A stretch of DNA of 64,000 nucleotides from Sitta carolinensis (Eukaryota; Chordata; Aves; Passeriformes; Sittidae). Positions 1 through 12,900 of the stretch are shown here, piece by piece. Position numbers and translations under genes: made by a program. The notes beneath the pieces are model-generated. The model searched no databases. It was not told where the DNA came from and saw only the letters and a program-made list of their open reading frames with translations. The stretch covers positions 11,185,501-11,249,500 of the forward strand of contig CM063290.1 of NCBI GenBank assembly GCA_032173965.1. The letters run 5' to 3'. Positions within the stretch are counted from its first letter, which is position 1, and each line of letters starts with the position of its first letter.

Positions 1-1869
1 AATCCAGTTTCCACAGGAAAGGGTGCTGAAGAGCAAAGATTGCTCAAAGCTTACACAAGTGAACTCCTGCTAAGTCCTGCTCTCTGAATCACAACTGGTC
101 TACTTAAGGAAAACAGCCAGCTCTGCTGATTTGCAAGCCTGTGTTGAAGGATTTAGGGAAGTTCTTGTGGGACCATGAGGGCAGTAGGGAGGTGAGTTTG
201 TCTTTCTCTTGGATGGTAACAAAAAGAGCTTCATGTCTTGTGTCCTTACGTTCTCCAATTTTCTTTTCTTCATAGTTGAGAAAAATCACATTATATTTGT
301 TTATTCATTCTTGGTTAAGACAATAAAGACTCCTTCCAAACTCTTGGTTGCCCTAACTCAATTATGTTGTAAGTATAATTAAACCACAATGTTGTTGAGG
401 ATATCTGTTCCTTAGATGCTCTGCCAGCAGAGTAACCATCATATTTTCCACTATAGCCACCACCTTCTTCATTGTCTGGGAAGCTTCCTTGGCAGTTTTC
501 ACTAGAAGGTGTCAAAAGGGTGTTAATAAATCAAAGTCAATTTAGAGCAGGAAATTAAATGCTAACACTCTAACAAGCTATTTTTTTTTTTATTAGTAGC
601 ATTTCTTATTTTGTTTTGTTTGTTTGCTTATCTGTTTGCTTTGTTAGTTGGTGGGTTTGTTGGGGTTTCTTTTTCCTCATAGAAAAAACCCATGTGTGCT
701 GGTAAAATGTCTTATGCTAAGGTCAGAAGCAGCCTGTGAGAATGACAAATTACCCAGATCTGTGTCTTTCACATATCCTTGTCAGAGTTGATGATAGTTG
801 TGTGTATCAGCAGCCATTTCTGAAACCTTTTAGATTTTGTAAGAAGGATAAAGTGATAAATTATGAAATAGAAAATAACTTTTCTAAAGGAAGAGCCTCA
901 ACCTCAGAGTAGGTCCAATAAGTAGAACAAAAGTGGCTGGAGCTTTGCTACAGCCTCGTTGATCCATGGAGAGCATAAAAGAAAATTTTGATGCCGGTTC
1001 TTAGGCATCCTCTTGGAGCCAAAGGAGGTGACACTGTGGCTGCACTTTTCCTGCTGTTTTTTCTGCAGTCCTCCCCTCATCCCTCACTCTTGTGAGGTGC
1101 TGGGCTGTAGATGGCTGGGTCTCAGCTGCTCTCCAGGCTTTCCCCTGTGCTGTGAAGCACCAAAACACCTTCACTGCCACCCTCAGCTCTCTGTCAGCAA
1201 AGTCACAGTGCCACAGCACAGGCCTCCTACCAGCCACATCAACACCAAGCATGGTGGCAGATGGAGTCCTTCAGAGATTCTGCTTGAAGACCTTAAGGAA
1301 GGACCTGTAAAAACTCCCATGAGGAGTAAATGCCTGTGAGTCACCTTGTGTCTTTCCAACAGAAGAGAGAAGAAACTGAGTGCCTGGAACTGCAGTAGCT
1401 GGTCAGCAGCACCTTGTGGACATATACCACTAAGGTACCCCATAAACTAATAATGCCTCATTGTTAGATTGTCGTTATCTTTTTTTGTTTGTTTGTTTTC
1501 CCTGAGATCCTGCTTGCCTGTTTTAGACACATCAGTCAAGTACTGCTTCCAGTTAAGACTTCCAGCAGTAAACCACCACCTAAATGCAGTAAAATGGATC
1601 TCAGTCCAGTTCTCTTTGTGCAGCAGCATTTTCAGCTGTGTTTCAGCAACCTGGTGGTGTTTGGCCCTGCTCTTTGATTGTCTTGCTCCTCCAGTACCCA
1701 CAGAGCCCATTTGTACTTGAGCTGCTATCACTGTTGTTACACCCTGCAGTGGAGAAGGGTCTCGACCTGCCTGACACTGGAGTGGCTGCTCCTGTGGCCA
1801 ACACATTTGTGTATTTCTGCAGTATTTCTGCAGATCTGCTCTAGGCCTGTAGTGAGAGATGCTGTAGAA

Positions 1870-2011
1870 ACACAGAACACCTCGGGTTGGAAGGGACCTT
1901 AAATATCATCCAGTGCCAACCCCCCTGCAGTGGGCAGGGACATCTTCCCCTAGACCAGACTGCTCAGTGCCATCCAGCCTGGCCTGGAACACGGCCAGGG
2001 GTGGGGCAGAA
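1870..2011 (-). mobile_element. CR1 LINE fragment (3' part, antisense)
   Basis: The stretch reads GGTTGGAAGGGACCTTAAA, then CATCCAGTGCCAACCCCCC, then a GGGCAGGGACATCTTCCCC-like block and CCATCCAGCCTGGCC. This is the familiar reverse complement of the 3' end of avian CR1 elements, so the element lies on the minus strand. It is a 5'-truncated, diverged copy with no coding capacity, as is typical of CR1 in birds. Confidence 0.85.
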
Positions 2012-5000
2012 GTCCTTGCTTTGCCTCACTATGACTAAACTCTTATTTTTCTCTAATCACTTTGATCAAGACAAATGAAATCAAAGCATTTGCTTCCTGG
2101 CTGACAATTTTTTCCCACATACTGCAAATTTCCTTTTACTGTCCATGGCTTGTAGGAACAGCTTTTGTCAAGTCACAGTAAAAACTACATTGAAAGTACT
2201 GTGCCTATTTATTTAGGGGATAAAATTACTGTGAATTAACTCTTAAGGAGTCTGCACTGGTTAGAATTTTAAACCCCAAAACAGGTCTAAAATGCTCCGT
2301 GAATCTATTAAAACCTGAGATTTTTAAAAAGGGGCAAAAATAAAGATAGACTTATTCTAGGGAGGCAAACAGGGAAAGAAATAAGTCCTCTGGCACTGCC
2401 TAGGAAAGATAGGCATCTCAACAGCTCATGCTTTACGATTCAATAACTTAACATTTCAATAACAGAAATGAAGTGTCTGAAAGACTTAAGTTCTTGTAAC
2501 TTGTTTTACAAAGAACTTTTCTAATACTTAGTTTCGAGTGCTATTTGGTCTACTAAAAACACACTAATTTATTTCTGAAGCTAATACAATCCTTCTGATG
2601 TCCCCAAGAAAAAAGTTTTTAAAAAACCCTTAGTAATAACTCAGGACATCATGTTTCTGTACTGCTATTTACAAAAGTTTAGAGGAATGGTAATGCTGCT
2701 GAAAATCTTTCTACTCCCATGACTGTCTGAATCTTGAAATTAAACAAAAAAAAAAGGAAATAAAAAAAAGCCAGAACAACACCCTAGACCTTTAATTATA
2801 ACCTAATCATTTTGATCACAGCAATAAATATAACAAATGTGAGGCAAGTATGTGTGTGAGAGTGCAGGACAGAGTAAGGTTTAGGGCAAGGATCAGTGGA
2901 AAATCTTTAGAAATGATGTAAGAGAAAGCAAAGGCAGGGATTGGAATTTGTAGTCTACACCAGAGACTATAAAAACTCTGAAAGAGAGCTGAACATTAAG
3001 GATAAGTTAGGAGGAAGAACATAGCAGGACCATTAAGGTTGGAATTGCTTGCATCCAATGCAAGGTAAGAGGAGTGAGGGCAAAATGTGTTGGGGATGTT
3101 TTCTGTCTTCTGCTCTCTTTACAGAAGCTTTCTTCCCTTCTGTGTTTTCTTCTTTTCAATGTTTCCTTATTTTTTTTTTAATTATGTTTTAATTAACAAG
3201 CATGCAAAAGGTATAAAGATGCCCAGAAAAAAGCACTATTTTTTCCAGTTTAGAATTAAGACAATAAGGTGCCTATCACCTAGGATTTTTGGTAGTAAAA
3301 CTGAGCTACAAATATTCAGTAAAAACTTATCTCCTTCAGTTAATCAGCCAATATTTAAACAGAATGTGTCAGTGCATTTTGCAACAGTGACAAACTACTT
3401 TTATGTTCTTGCAGTGCTTTGCAGTAAACTGCTGTCTGTTTATATTGTTACAGATTTTCCTTTTGTGTAAATTATTGTCAAATGCATATTACTTCTTAAA
3501 ATAAGCTGAAGAGCTGTGACAGAATAATTCTTTTGCAATACTAAGTATAATATGTGGTAGGCAAGTTTGCTACATCTAATGTATTGGAAAACAAGAGATA
3601 AATTATTTAGTAAAACTCTTTCTTTAACTTATGGATCTGCAAGAGGGTTTTACTATATCCCATATTAGACAAATCTTGACCCAGACTCTGCTGCATTCCT
3701 GCAATAATAGAATAACTGCAAAAACATTCCTACACTAACAGACTAATTGCCATTATCCAATGATCTGAGTAGTTCAGTTTTGTACCCCTGTAAGTGAAGG
3801 CAGACTGATTCTGTGATAGTCATTGTATTTCTCCAGTCTGAGTTCAAAACTATTTCACTGTTTTTTTTTTTCCTCCCACACTGAAGTTGTACAAGTAAAT
3901 ACATGTAAATAACATTTCGTTTAGATGTCCAGAGGCTACAGTAAAGTTCGAAATCCACTAATTTTTGAAGCACTAACATGCAGTGCCCTTAGTTTCCTTA
4001 CTTGGTTTTTCAATTTGAAATGATTGTTCTCTCATGGGGAGTGCAGAGCTGAAAGCTGAGGAGTTGAGAGGACATTTTGTGCCTCTGACTACTGCTTAAT
4101 TCAGGAAACTTATCATTGCATTTATCTGTCTCTGCTCACCTGTATTCAAAACGCAGCTCAACCTATTTTTCCTGTAAAATACTTTGAACATTAAGAGGAA
4201 TAACAGGCAAAACCCCCCAGCTCAAGCCAAGCAAGTCTATGGAGTAAATGATGGAAAAACTGCAAAATATATCTGACTGGACCAGGCATTCTTAACTTTT
4301 TATAAATACCTGCCAATCTGATTTCAGCAGATTAGGACTTAGCTTTCACTCTTTGAATGAATGACAAGGGCCTTTCTGGGATTCTTGGATAGACAATTCA
4401 AACATACAACAGCTGTCAGAGCTCTGCTGTTAGACCCTGACCAAGACTGCAAGTGCTTGCAGCTTTCTTTTTCTTCTTTCTTAACTCAGAGAGATGGGTT
4501 ACTCTCTAATTTACATTTGCAATGCATCTCCCCCAGGACTTTTCTTCCTCAAGCAATGTCTTTGATCAGAATGTTTAAATATTTATCCAGTAAATCAGTA
4601 TCAGTGTTTGAATCTTGTTTAGAAATTCCAATGCCATTCTTGTCTCTTAAAAGTTTATCTTCAGGGATATTTTTATTATACTTTAAAAGGTTATTTTTTT
4701 TATATTGATAACTTATTTTGCTAATATAATCTTTATACCTGGTGTGAAGTTCTTCTACTTATCACTCCAATGCTGTTAGGAAATAAAATTATTTTTCTAA
4801 TATGGAAAACCACAATCTATTTCTTGATATTTTTTGATGGAAAGGTTTCTTATTTTTGCTTCAAATGCTGAAGATGGCACTCTGACAATGAGAAGTGTTT
4901 TGCTTTTGTGGTAAAGAAAAAAGCAAGCTGAATGTCAAGTTGTTAGAAATGCTAAGAAAAGTTGGCATGTTTAGTCAGTACTTTTATAAATAGTGTAGGG

Positions 5001-8000
5001 TTGAGAGTTTGTTGGCAGTAAAGAATAGCCTAATAATGTTTCGTTTTCCATTGTACATACCAGGAATATTGCAGCTCCCTCAATTATCTTTTGAGGAAAG
5101 GTGCAAATAGGTTTTTCACACTAAGAAATATTGTCTTACATTTCATAGCATCCCTTTTATTTTTGATAGCTCCTCAGCTTCTAGATGGGCTTCATCACTT
5201 CTCTTTGTCTGTTGCTTCATGCTCTCCTATTTTTATGGTATATATGTAAGTTTTGGGTTTTTAATTTTTGAAATCTGTTGCTAAAATGGATTTATTACAC
5301 AGTGTAATGGTGTCAACATGCAGCCAGCTTTGCAAGGTGTCCAACCTGTGTCCTTTCTGCCCTAAATTCTAAAGAAAATTGTCCTCATTTGTTCCCTTTG
5401 ACTATCTGGTTTCATGCCCTGTTTTCAAAGGAAGCGATCAGAACCATGACTGGCCAGTTTTCACAAGTGTTTGCCCACCTCTGCCAGTTAATTTGCTCCT
5501 GAATCATGCTTGTGTCTGTTCAGCAAAGGTGCCCTGGCAGGGCTGTGTTCATTTTGAGGAGTTAGAGGGTCACCTTTCCTTCCTGCTTCACGTGCTGTGA
5601 GCGCTGCTCCCACAGACGTTGTGTCCTGTGTGGGCAGGGTCCAGGAGAGCCCTGCAGTGACTAAACCACAGCTGAAACCATGGCATAAAGCTCTGATTTA
5701 TCTGAGTACAAGTGGTGGGAACAGCTGTGTGCTCAAGCATCTCCTGAGCCAAAGCACAGCTGTCAAACAGGCAGAGGTGACTAACGTGGTGATAGGAGAA
5801 CATGTCAGGACTGAACACGGGAAATCGTGTTACAGGGAATGCAATTATTGAAATGAAGACTTTGGAAATCAACCGACGAACCTTGGCTGCCTTGAGAAAC
5901 CTTGAAGGAACTTCATTTTCAGGACGTGGAATGTGCTTGGCCTTGAAATAATCTCTGACAAAACGTTTCATTTGGGATACAAAAATACCTGGTTATCTCA
6001 AAATAATTAATCATAGGCCTCTTGCATAAGCTTATGAGTTTTAAGTTCTCTGTTTCCATTAGATGAAACCTACCTGCCTCTATCCATATATTCGGGAAAC
6101 TGAAAATAGAAGGAAATATACTTTGCAGAAGTTGTCAGTGTCTGTACCACATATAACGAAATATACGGCATTGTTTAAAAATCTACGCCTACTCCAGAAA
6201 ACACATTATTAATAACCTAAAGGGCCTGACACTGGCAGCTTACATTTCATTTTGTCACAAAAGTCCCATGTTTCAATGTGTGGCTTCAGTATCTTTTAGA
6301 AAGCAATATGTGAGAAATGCTCCATATCTCGTCTGTGGGATGAGAACAAAAACACCACTCTAACCTATTTTTGAGTTCTGCTTTTTTTATTGAAGGTGGG
6401 ATTCATTTTGATTTTTCTCCCTTTTCCTTGACATTTACATAACTACAGGATTGCACCTGAGAAACACAGGGTCCTTCAGCAGTTTGGAAATCACTAGGAC
6501 TGGTGGTAGGGGCAGTATTTTTGGCTTTGTGGTGATAGATATGATAAAAAGATAACTTTTACAACTTTTAAAAGTAAGGCAAATTTGTTCCAGCAGGAAC
6601 AGGCTTCTTAGAGCTTCACATAATCCATTTTTAAGTTGTTCTTTTGGCAAGAGAATCATCCATCATAATTTTTTTGGCCAAAGTATATTCCCATCAGGCG
6701 TGCAATGCAAGCATAGCAAGGCCAGTGTGAGTACTCAATTTGATTAATCAATTCAATTAAGATAGGTAGCAGCAGTTAATACTCTATTTTGTGGTGCTGG
6801 AGCAATAACAAATAGCTGAGTAAGTGGCTTGCAGACACAGCTCTGATTTCCCCCAGCTGGCTGGAATCTGCACAGTGCCAGGGACCCTCCTGGCTAACAG
6901 GTGATGAAGGCTTCCCAGTGCTAACCCAGTGTTCTAAGAGGAGCACTGGAGGCCAAAGAGGCACTGCCAGGAGCTGCCAATGCCTGTGGCACAGCCAGAC
7001 CTTGGCTCTACATGAGGTCATTTTGGTAGCATGCAGGACAAAGCCTCAGAGCAAGGTCCTCGTGTGCAGGGGACTTGGGCACGCCCCGTGCTGGGGACCC
7101 AGCAGCAGGCAGAGCACAGCCATCAATACAGACTGGCAGCTGGAGTGAGGGATTGCAGTGCAAGGCATGATGTCTTGCCTCGGTTCTCTTGCTAACAGGC
7201 CAGTAAGAAAAATAAGTCCCTTGTGATTTATGCTTGCAGAGTAATCTCTGCAGTAATGTGAAATATCGTAGTTCAAATGGGTAAGAACAATGATGGCTGT
7301 TACCATTTTTGACAGGCAATGGGTTTGGAGCTTGGTGATGAATTGCATTCTGTCTGGGGTTTGTTCAGCCCACTTATCTTTGGGATGTCATTTTGGGTTT
7401 TGTTTTTTTCTTTGTAAGAAAAATATCTTTTAAGTCCTTTGGTTTGATGTTAGAGACTGAACAGTTTCTTTTTGGTAAAGTCTTTTGCTTTCTTGTGATC
7501 TTTTCTTGGAAAATGGCTCTGCACAGGTTTCTGAGTAAAATTTTGTATGTTTATCCTGCTTTGATAAGGTAGAATACTGTTCTTTCTTTTATCTTTAATT
7601 TTATTTTAATTGGACCTGCAACAAAGATACCTAATTATACGAGGAATTTCAGTTTTGACACATTTCAAGCTAAAGTATCACTAAGACACATAAATATGTC
7701 TGAATTTCAGACTTGCAATTACATTTAGAGAAGGGAAACCATATTTTATGTCTGATAACACAAGACCCTGAGATACTACAGACATGGAATTGTACACCAA
7801 TCCCTAGACATAGCTCTGCAAAGTTGGTGGTGAAGAATTTTCTGGAGGGATGGAATTTCAATACATATAGTAAGGGTGCATCTTAAAAAGCCTGTCAGAG
7901 CTTTGCTTATATTTCTTCAGTAACAAATACTGTCCAGCCTCTCTTAAAGCCTCTCTTGGAATGTGTCAAGGTAAAATATGGATGGGGTGAAGCAATAGCC

Positions 8001-8502
8001 AATGTGTGGCTGGGAAAACCCCCTTTTGGCCGGAGGGCTCTGCTTGGCCAATTGCAACAAATGAGTCAAGGAGAAATACCAAAAACTTATTTCCATAACT
8101 AAGGTCCTATGCCATGGCTGAAGATGGTAAAACTAAGTCCCATTCTGGCAGGAGAAAGCATGATTTTAGTTGTATTTACAGAGTCCTCACTGCATCATTA
8201 GTTTTTCAATTGCTTTTCTAAAGCTGAACTGTTCCACTATAGTAACGCTGCCTTTTTCTCCTGCCTTGGTCCCATTGCTGCATGAAAATCAGTACAAAAG
8301 GGTCTTGCTGGACTTAATTTTTGCTCCCTTTTCAGTGGCACCATCTCTTTAGCTGCTTTTTTCTTTGGGAAGTCGAGCCAAGTTTTAAGTCCTTACAATT
8401 TCCTCTGCTTCTCATTTCACTGGCGTCAAGTTCTGACCAGTTAATCAAATGTCTTTAGTGTTGCAGGTGCCTTACTGTTTATTTTCATTAGTGTACCAGT
8501 TG

Positions 8503-8512
8503 CTATTTTTAG
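8503..8512. promoter_or_regulatory. Perfect MEF2-type motif upstream of OSTN
   Basis: The ten bases CTATTTTTAG fit the MEF2 consensus YTAWWWWTAR exactly, about 1.35 kb before the OSTN start codon. MEF2 sites are known to drive activity-dependent OSTN expression in primate neurons. Whether this site works is inference: such A/T-rich motifs arise often by chance in sequence of this composition. Confidence 0.2.
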
Positions 8513-9701
8513 CTCTTTAGTCTTTGGGTTGAATGAATACCAGCACGGATCTTAAACCATAATAAACATATGTTTTTAACCTTGCCATTTATTTTTACCA
8601 CTTGATATCCAAATAATCAGGATGTGGTTACCTGTGAAGGTAGTAGACTGCTACTTCAAATTTCAGTGCACACCCACATATAAAAATATACATTGTAGAG
8701 GGTCAGAGCTTTCAAAACACTCGCACAGACCCCTGTGTTTATGTCAAGCAATGGCTGCTGCTGTTGGACTGAGAGACACTGGTACCACCTGCCTTAGTGC
8801 TTTGACTTTGTCCTTTGATTCCAGGGAACTGTCTGAGTAACCAGCAGCTTTATTCCTAACTGCCCATCCCTTACGAACAGGAGTAATAATGATTACATAT
8901 ATGTATAGGTATATTCATGCACTCTCTGTGTTTCTGTTTTTGCCAAGTGGAGAGTCAGCAAAGAATGACAGAATCAGACTTGAATTATACTCTGGGGCAG
9001 GACCTGGAGACAGAAATCAGCAAATTAGCAGATGCCTTTGGCAAAAGGCCCCAGCCCAGCTCTTCCTAACATTAGCTGAAACATTCCCATCTGAAGAATT
9101 GGAGGCACATCAGGTTTTAAGATCTAGATCCAAACAAGGGCTTAAACAATGTAGACTAAACCCATGTCCAGAGGTAACCAAGCACTTGCCCCATCTTGAG
9201 CCTCCCCAAATTCCCTGCATTATTTAAAGGCTTGGTGGGCATCTGCAGTTCTGCAGCTGTGACACGCAATCAGACCACCACCAGAATCAGTAACACATCC
9301 CTTTGCAAGCTTATTGTGAATAATTTTATTGCAGGATGCCATTGGAAGTTGTGGCTCCCACTAGATTGTGTTGAGAACTAGCAAAATGCAGCCTTGTCTT
9401 CAAAATACTACTGGAAGGGTATATGATTTCTGTCACAGCTTTAAGCACCTCTCCAGCATGTGGGGAGGTCAGGGTCAGCCTGGGCTACAAGCCAAAGCCT
9501 CCCTGCTTACAAGTGAGCTTCCAGTTCATCTGGTTTTAAGGCAAGTTTGCATTCTTCACTGCTGCTGCTGCAAGGATTGCACCATTGTGCAGAAAGGAAT
9601 CGAAAGATTGGCAGGGCTGTATAAGAAGGAGTAGAGGAGGGAGCTGATTCTGCATGCAAGGGGGAAGAGCATTCTGTGGCATTATCTGGTTGCTGGGTTT
9701 T

Positions 9702-9743
9702 ACAGTGACTCTGACAGTCACTGTTTTATCTGATGGATAAAAC
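9702..9743. repeat. Two adjacent perfect inverted repeats (double hairpin)
   Basis: ACAGTGACT at 9702-9710 pairs perfectly with AGTCACTGT at 9716-9724 around the 5-base loop CTGAC. Overlapping it by two bases, GTTTTATC at 9723-9730 pairs perfectly with GATAAAAC at 9736-9743 around the 5-base loop TGATG. Stems are 9 and 8 bp with no mismatch. The pair lies about 115 bp before the OSTN start codon, in the likely end of a 5'UTR intron or in the promoter. Function is unknown. Confidence 0.8.
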
Positions 9744-9858
9744 TTACTAACAGCCATGGGGAGAGTCTCCCTTTGTTTTTACTTCTTTAAGACCTATGGA
9801 GCAAGATTCCTCAGAGGATGCAGCTGTGGAGTCATTCATAGATTGTTCTCCTTTGCAG

Positions 9859-9957
9859 ATGCTGCAGTTCCAGCTCGTGGTGGTGCACTTGGCCCTTGTG
9901 ATTGCCCTGCTGTGGTGGAACTCCAGCTCTGTGCTCCTTGCAGAGGCAGCTCCAGAG
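9859..9957 (+). CDS. OSTN: OSTN coding exon 1 (signal peptide)
   Basis: The exon encodes 33 residues, starting [20 protein letters not shown], a classic signal sequence, and ending LAEAAPE before the donor GTAGGT. The ATG at 9859 was chosen because it aligns with the start of mammalian osteocrin (MLDWRL...). The frame is open further upstream with another ATG at 9796, but CTTTGCAG directly before 9859 looks like a splice acceptor and the upstream residues match nothing in the family. The exon ends in phase 0. Confidence 0.9.
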
Positions 9958-12900
9958 GTAGGTGAAGGTTTCTGGTGGTTGTCTGCTCATAATTGGTCTT
10001 GCTTGGGCATTTTTAGCCACAGAGTGAGAGAGACACTGGAGTATCCAAACCCTGTTGGAAGGTGAAGGATCAGTATTGACTCTGTAAGGGCCAAGGAGGA
10101 GCCTCAGGACGAGAGAGATGCAAATTGCATGGCTCTGTGGGGATTGAAGGAGGCCTCACCCAAATTCTCACAGCCTCTTCCAAAACACCTGGGGATTTCC
10201 CGTGGGTTTAAACATTGCCCAGTGGATAGAGAACTTCCTGAAGAGGAGAAGGGAGGTGATGGCAGTGGGGAAAGCAAACTTCTCTAACACTGAAAGGAAA
10301 GTTCAATTTTTCTTCTTAAAGTCAAATAACAGCATGAGAAAGCTGCAGCTTTCAGAAGCATAAGGAGATCCCTGGGAGATCACCTGCACAGAAATTGCAA
10401 ATTAAAGGAGATGGACTAGATGAGGAGGGGGAAGGAGCAAAGTCATTTGCCTAAGCTTGCAGAGGATAGCAGCAGTTGAAATGGATGAGTTTTCTCATTT
10501 CTCACCCAGGATGATAAGTAGGGGTTGAACCTGAAAATACTTCCACTGCATTCCCTATTTTTATGTCCTCTTGACATAAGGCAGATTTGGCTGAAAAGGT
10601 ATTTATGTAATGGTTTCATACCATTAAAAAAAAAAAAAAAATCAAGTATCTAGAAGTTTACTCAAAGTAGCACTGTTTGCCTCTAGGGTTTTTACATAGG
10701 TTTTAAGACCAACTTAAACATTAGATGGCTGCTGGAGAATACTGATGAATCCTTCTACCTTGCTGTCTGTCTTCACATAAGCATGACCTGATTCTTCAAA
10801 AGTGCTGCAGCAGATGCTGTTCTGGTGCTACAGACACCTGGCATCCTGCCTCCATCAGTGATAGATTTTTGTGAAAAGAATATAAGAACAGAACATCTTT
10901 GCAGACTTCTAGATCTAGGGACCTGCTCTGGACCAGGGCATGTTTTAGCTGCTGCTGGGCCAGAATTTGTCTTTGAACCAGTTTAAAATCTCGGTATCCA
11001 CAACATTCTTTGGCAACACATTCCCCTTCATCTGTGTGCTGTGTTTAAAAAGTAACTCTATATTTATTTTAAATCCACCATCTGGTGACTTCACTGGGTG
11101 GACTGGGAAGCTCTTTCTCTTCAGGAAAAAATTACTAGTTTTTATTCATTTCATTGCTGTTCCTAAGTTTGCAAACCCTCCACTATACCACCTACACCCA
11201 CTCTCATCTCTGCTTATCTGTGAAATTGTACTTTGTTCAGTGGTTTACAGAAGAAAACTGTTTTCTACTTACCATTATCATTTTAACTGTCACTTTACTT
11301 CTTACAATTCCATTATATCTTTTGAAGACAAAGTAAGTGTCATTGCAAGGTATTCAAGAGCAGAGGCTCTTTTTGCCCTTCTAGTTTCAACTGTTATTGT
11401 GGATATTTATCCCCACAAACCAGAAGGAAGAGTTCAGAGATTTTTAAAGGCATAACTCAGTCGCAAACCTCTATGAAAGTTTTATAACCCTAAAGGAGAA
11501 CAGAAAGGACTGTTCTGTCTACTTGAGGCTCACAAAGAGCAGAGTCAGGTAACAATGTGAGATCCTTTATAAAGGTTTTAACAGTGCTACACCATTGATG
11601 CGATCATTGTGGTCATGTGCTGCTCCTCATATAAAGGTCATGGTTTTATACACTCCATCACTGTCTGCCACCCATCAATAGTGGGGAACATCCCCACCAC
11701 AACTGGAGTGGACAAGGGTATTGCATCATCCATGTGCTGCCTTCCCTCACACATGTACTAAACCTACCATGTATGAATTACAATAGAGGTGTGCATCTAA
11801 AGACAGAATAAAACCTGCTTGGTGGTTCTGTTCTATCTAATTATGTGAAGATCAAGTGAACATGAAGGTGCATGTCATTCAAAGAGACAATGATTTGGGT
11901 TTTCTTTTGTAGACTAACGGCTGCCCTGTATTTTTCTTTTAAATGCAAATCAACTATTTCATTTTGCTTTGTTTCATTTCTCTCTCAATAGACCCCAGTA
12001 TTCTCAGCTATTCTTATAGCAAAGTTTGGTTTTGAAATGGTTTTCAATTGTTAAGCTTAATGTTGTAATTAAGGTTCAAACTGCTGTGTCAGTTCAATAC
12101 CCTGTTCTTTCTTTTCTTCCTCTCCATGTAGTGATACTGCATAATTCTTTGAATGTCAGGGCTGAGCAAGTATTTTTTTTTTGACATTTTTGCATAACAA
12201 TGAACTAATTGATCAGATATGAATGGAAACTCCTGTAGAAGTTTTCATTACTACTTATTAGCATTCATTTAAAAAACAAAAATCAGTTTCCTGAAAAGCA
12301 GCTGAATGGATATTGGAATCAGGCAATGGTGATTGCATTTTTCAGGAGGATTAAATTACTCAGCTCATGCTAAAATTGATACTAATCACAGTGATGAGAT
12401 AGGAATAGTGGGATGGCCTGCAGAAATAGGCTTTGTGAAGTAACAAGTTTTAATATTTCTTGCAATAATAATGAAAGGAAGTTCATTTCTATTAAAGAAA
12501 AAATTTCCAGACTTTGACAGCAAAATCCTGTTGGTGGAAAAAGGCCACATTTCAGAAAAGGAACTTCATTTTAAAACATTGTCCCAGTTTCAGTGTCCTG
12601 GTAGTTTTGTATTTACAGGACTGCTCTTATGACACTTGATGAATTCTTTTTTTTTTTTTTTTTTCTGGGACTTGAAAATCCAGCGAACTGAAATTTTACT
12701 GCTTTCTTCTGCAGCCTCTGGAGCCTTCTGCTGCTCTGGGCATGGGAGACCAACCCATTGCCAGTGAAGAAAAGTCAGCCACCAACCTGGCAGCCAAACT
12801 GTTCCTTCTGGATGACTTGGTGTCTCTGGAGAATGAGGTGACTGAGACCAAGAAGAAAAGAAGCTTCCCAGGATTTGGCTCTCCAATTGACAGAATCTCT

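Larger units (their letters stand above)
1..9858. other. Upstream flank of OSTN, no gene recognised
   Basis: AT-rich single-copy-looking sequence. I recognise no conserved coding exon here. One CR1 fragment lies at about 1870-2011. Open frames are short and show no family motifs. Any 5' untranslated exon and the promoter of OSTN should lie in this stretch, because the first coding exon starts directly after a splice acceptor-like CTTTGCAG, but I cannot place them. A perfect MEF2-type motif (CTATTTTTAG) sits at 8503-8512, and two adjacent perfect hairpins sit at 9702-9743. Confidence 0.6.

Noticed and set aside
9796..10065. Longer OSTN start (MEQDSSEDAAVESFIDCSPLQ before MLQFQ)
   Set aside because: It would place an acidic stretch before the signal peptide, matches nothing in osteocrin, and is separated from the conserved start by a splice-acceptor-like CTTTGCAG.
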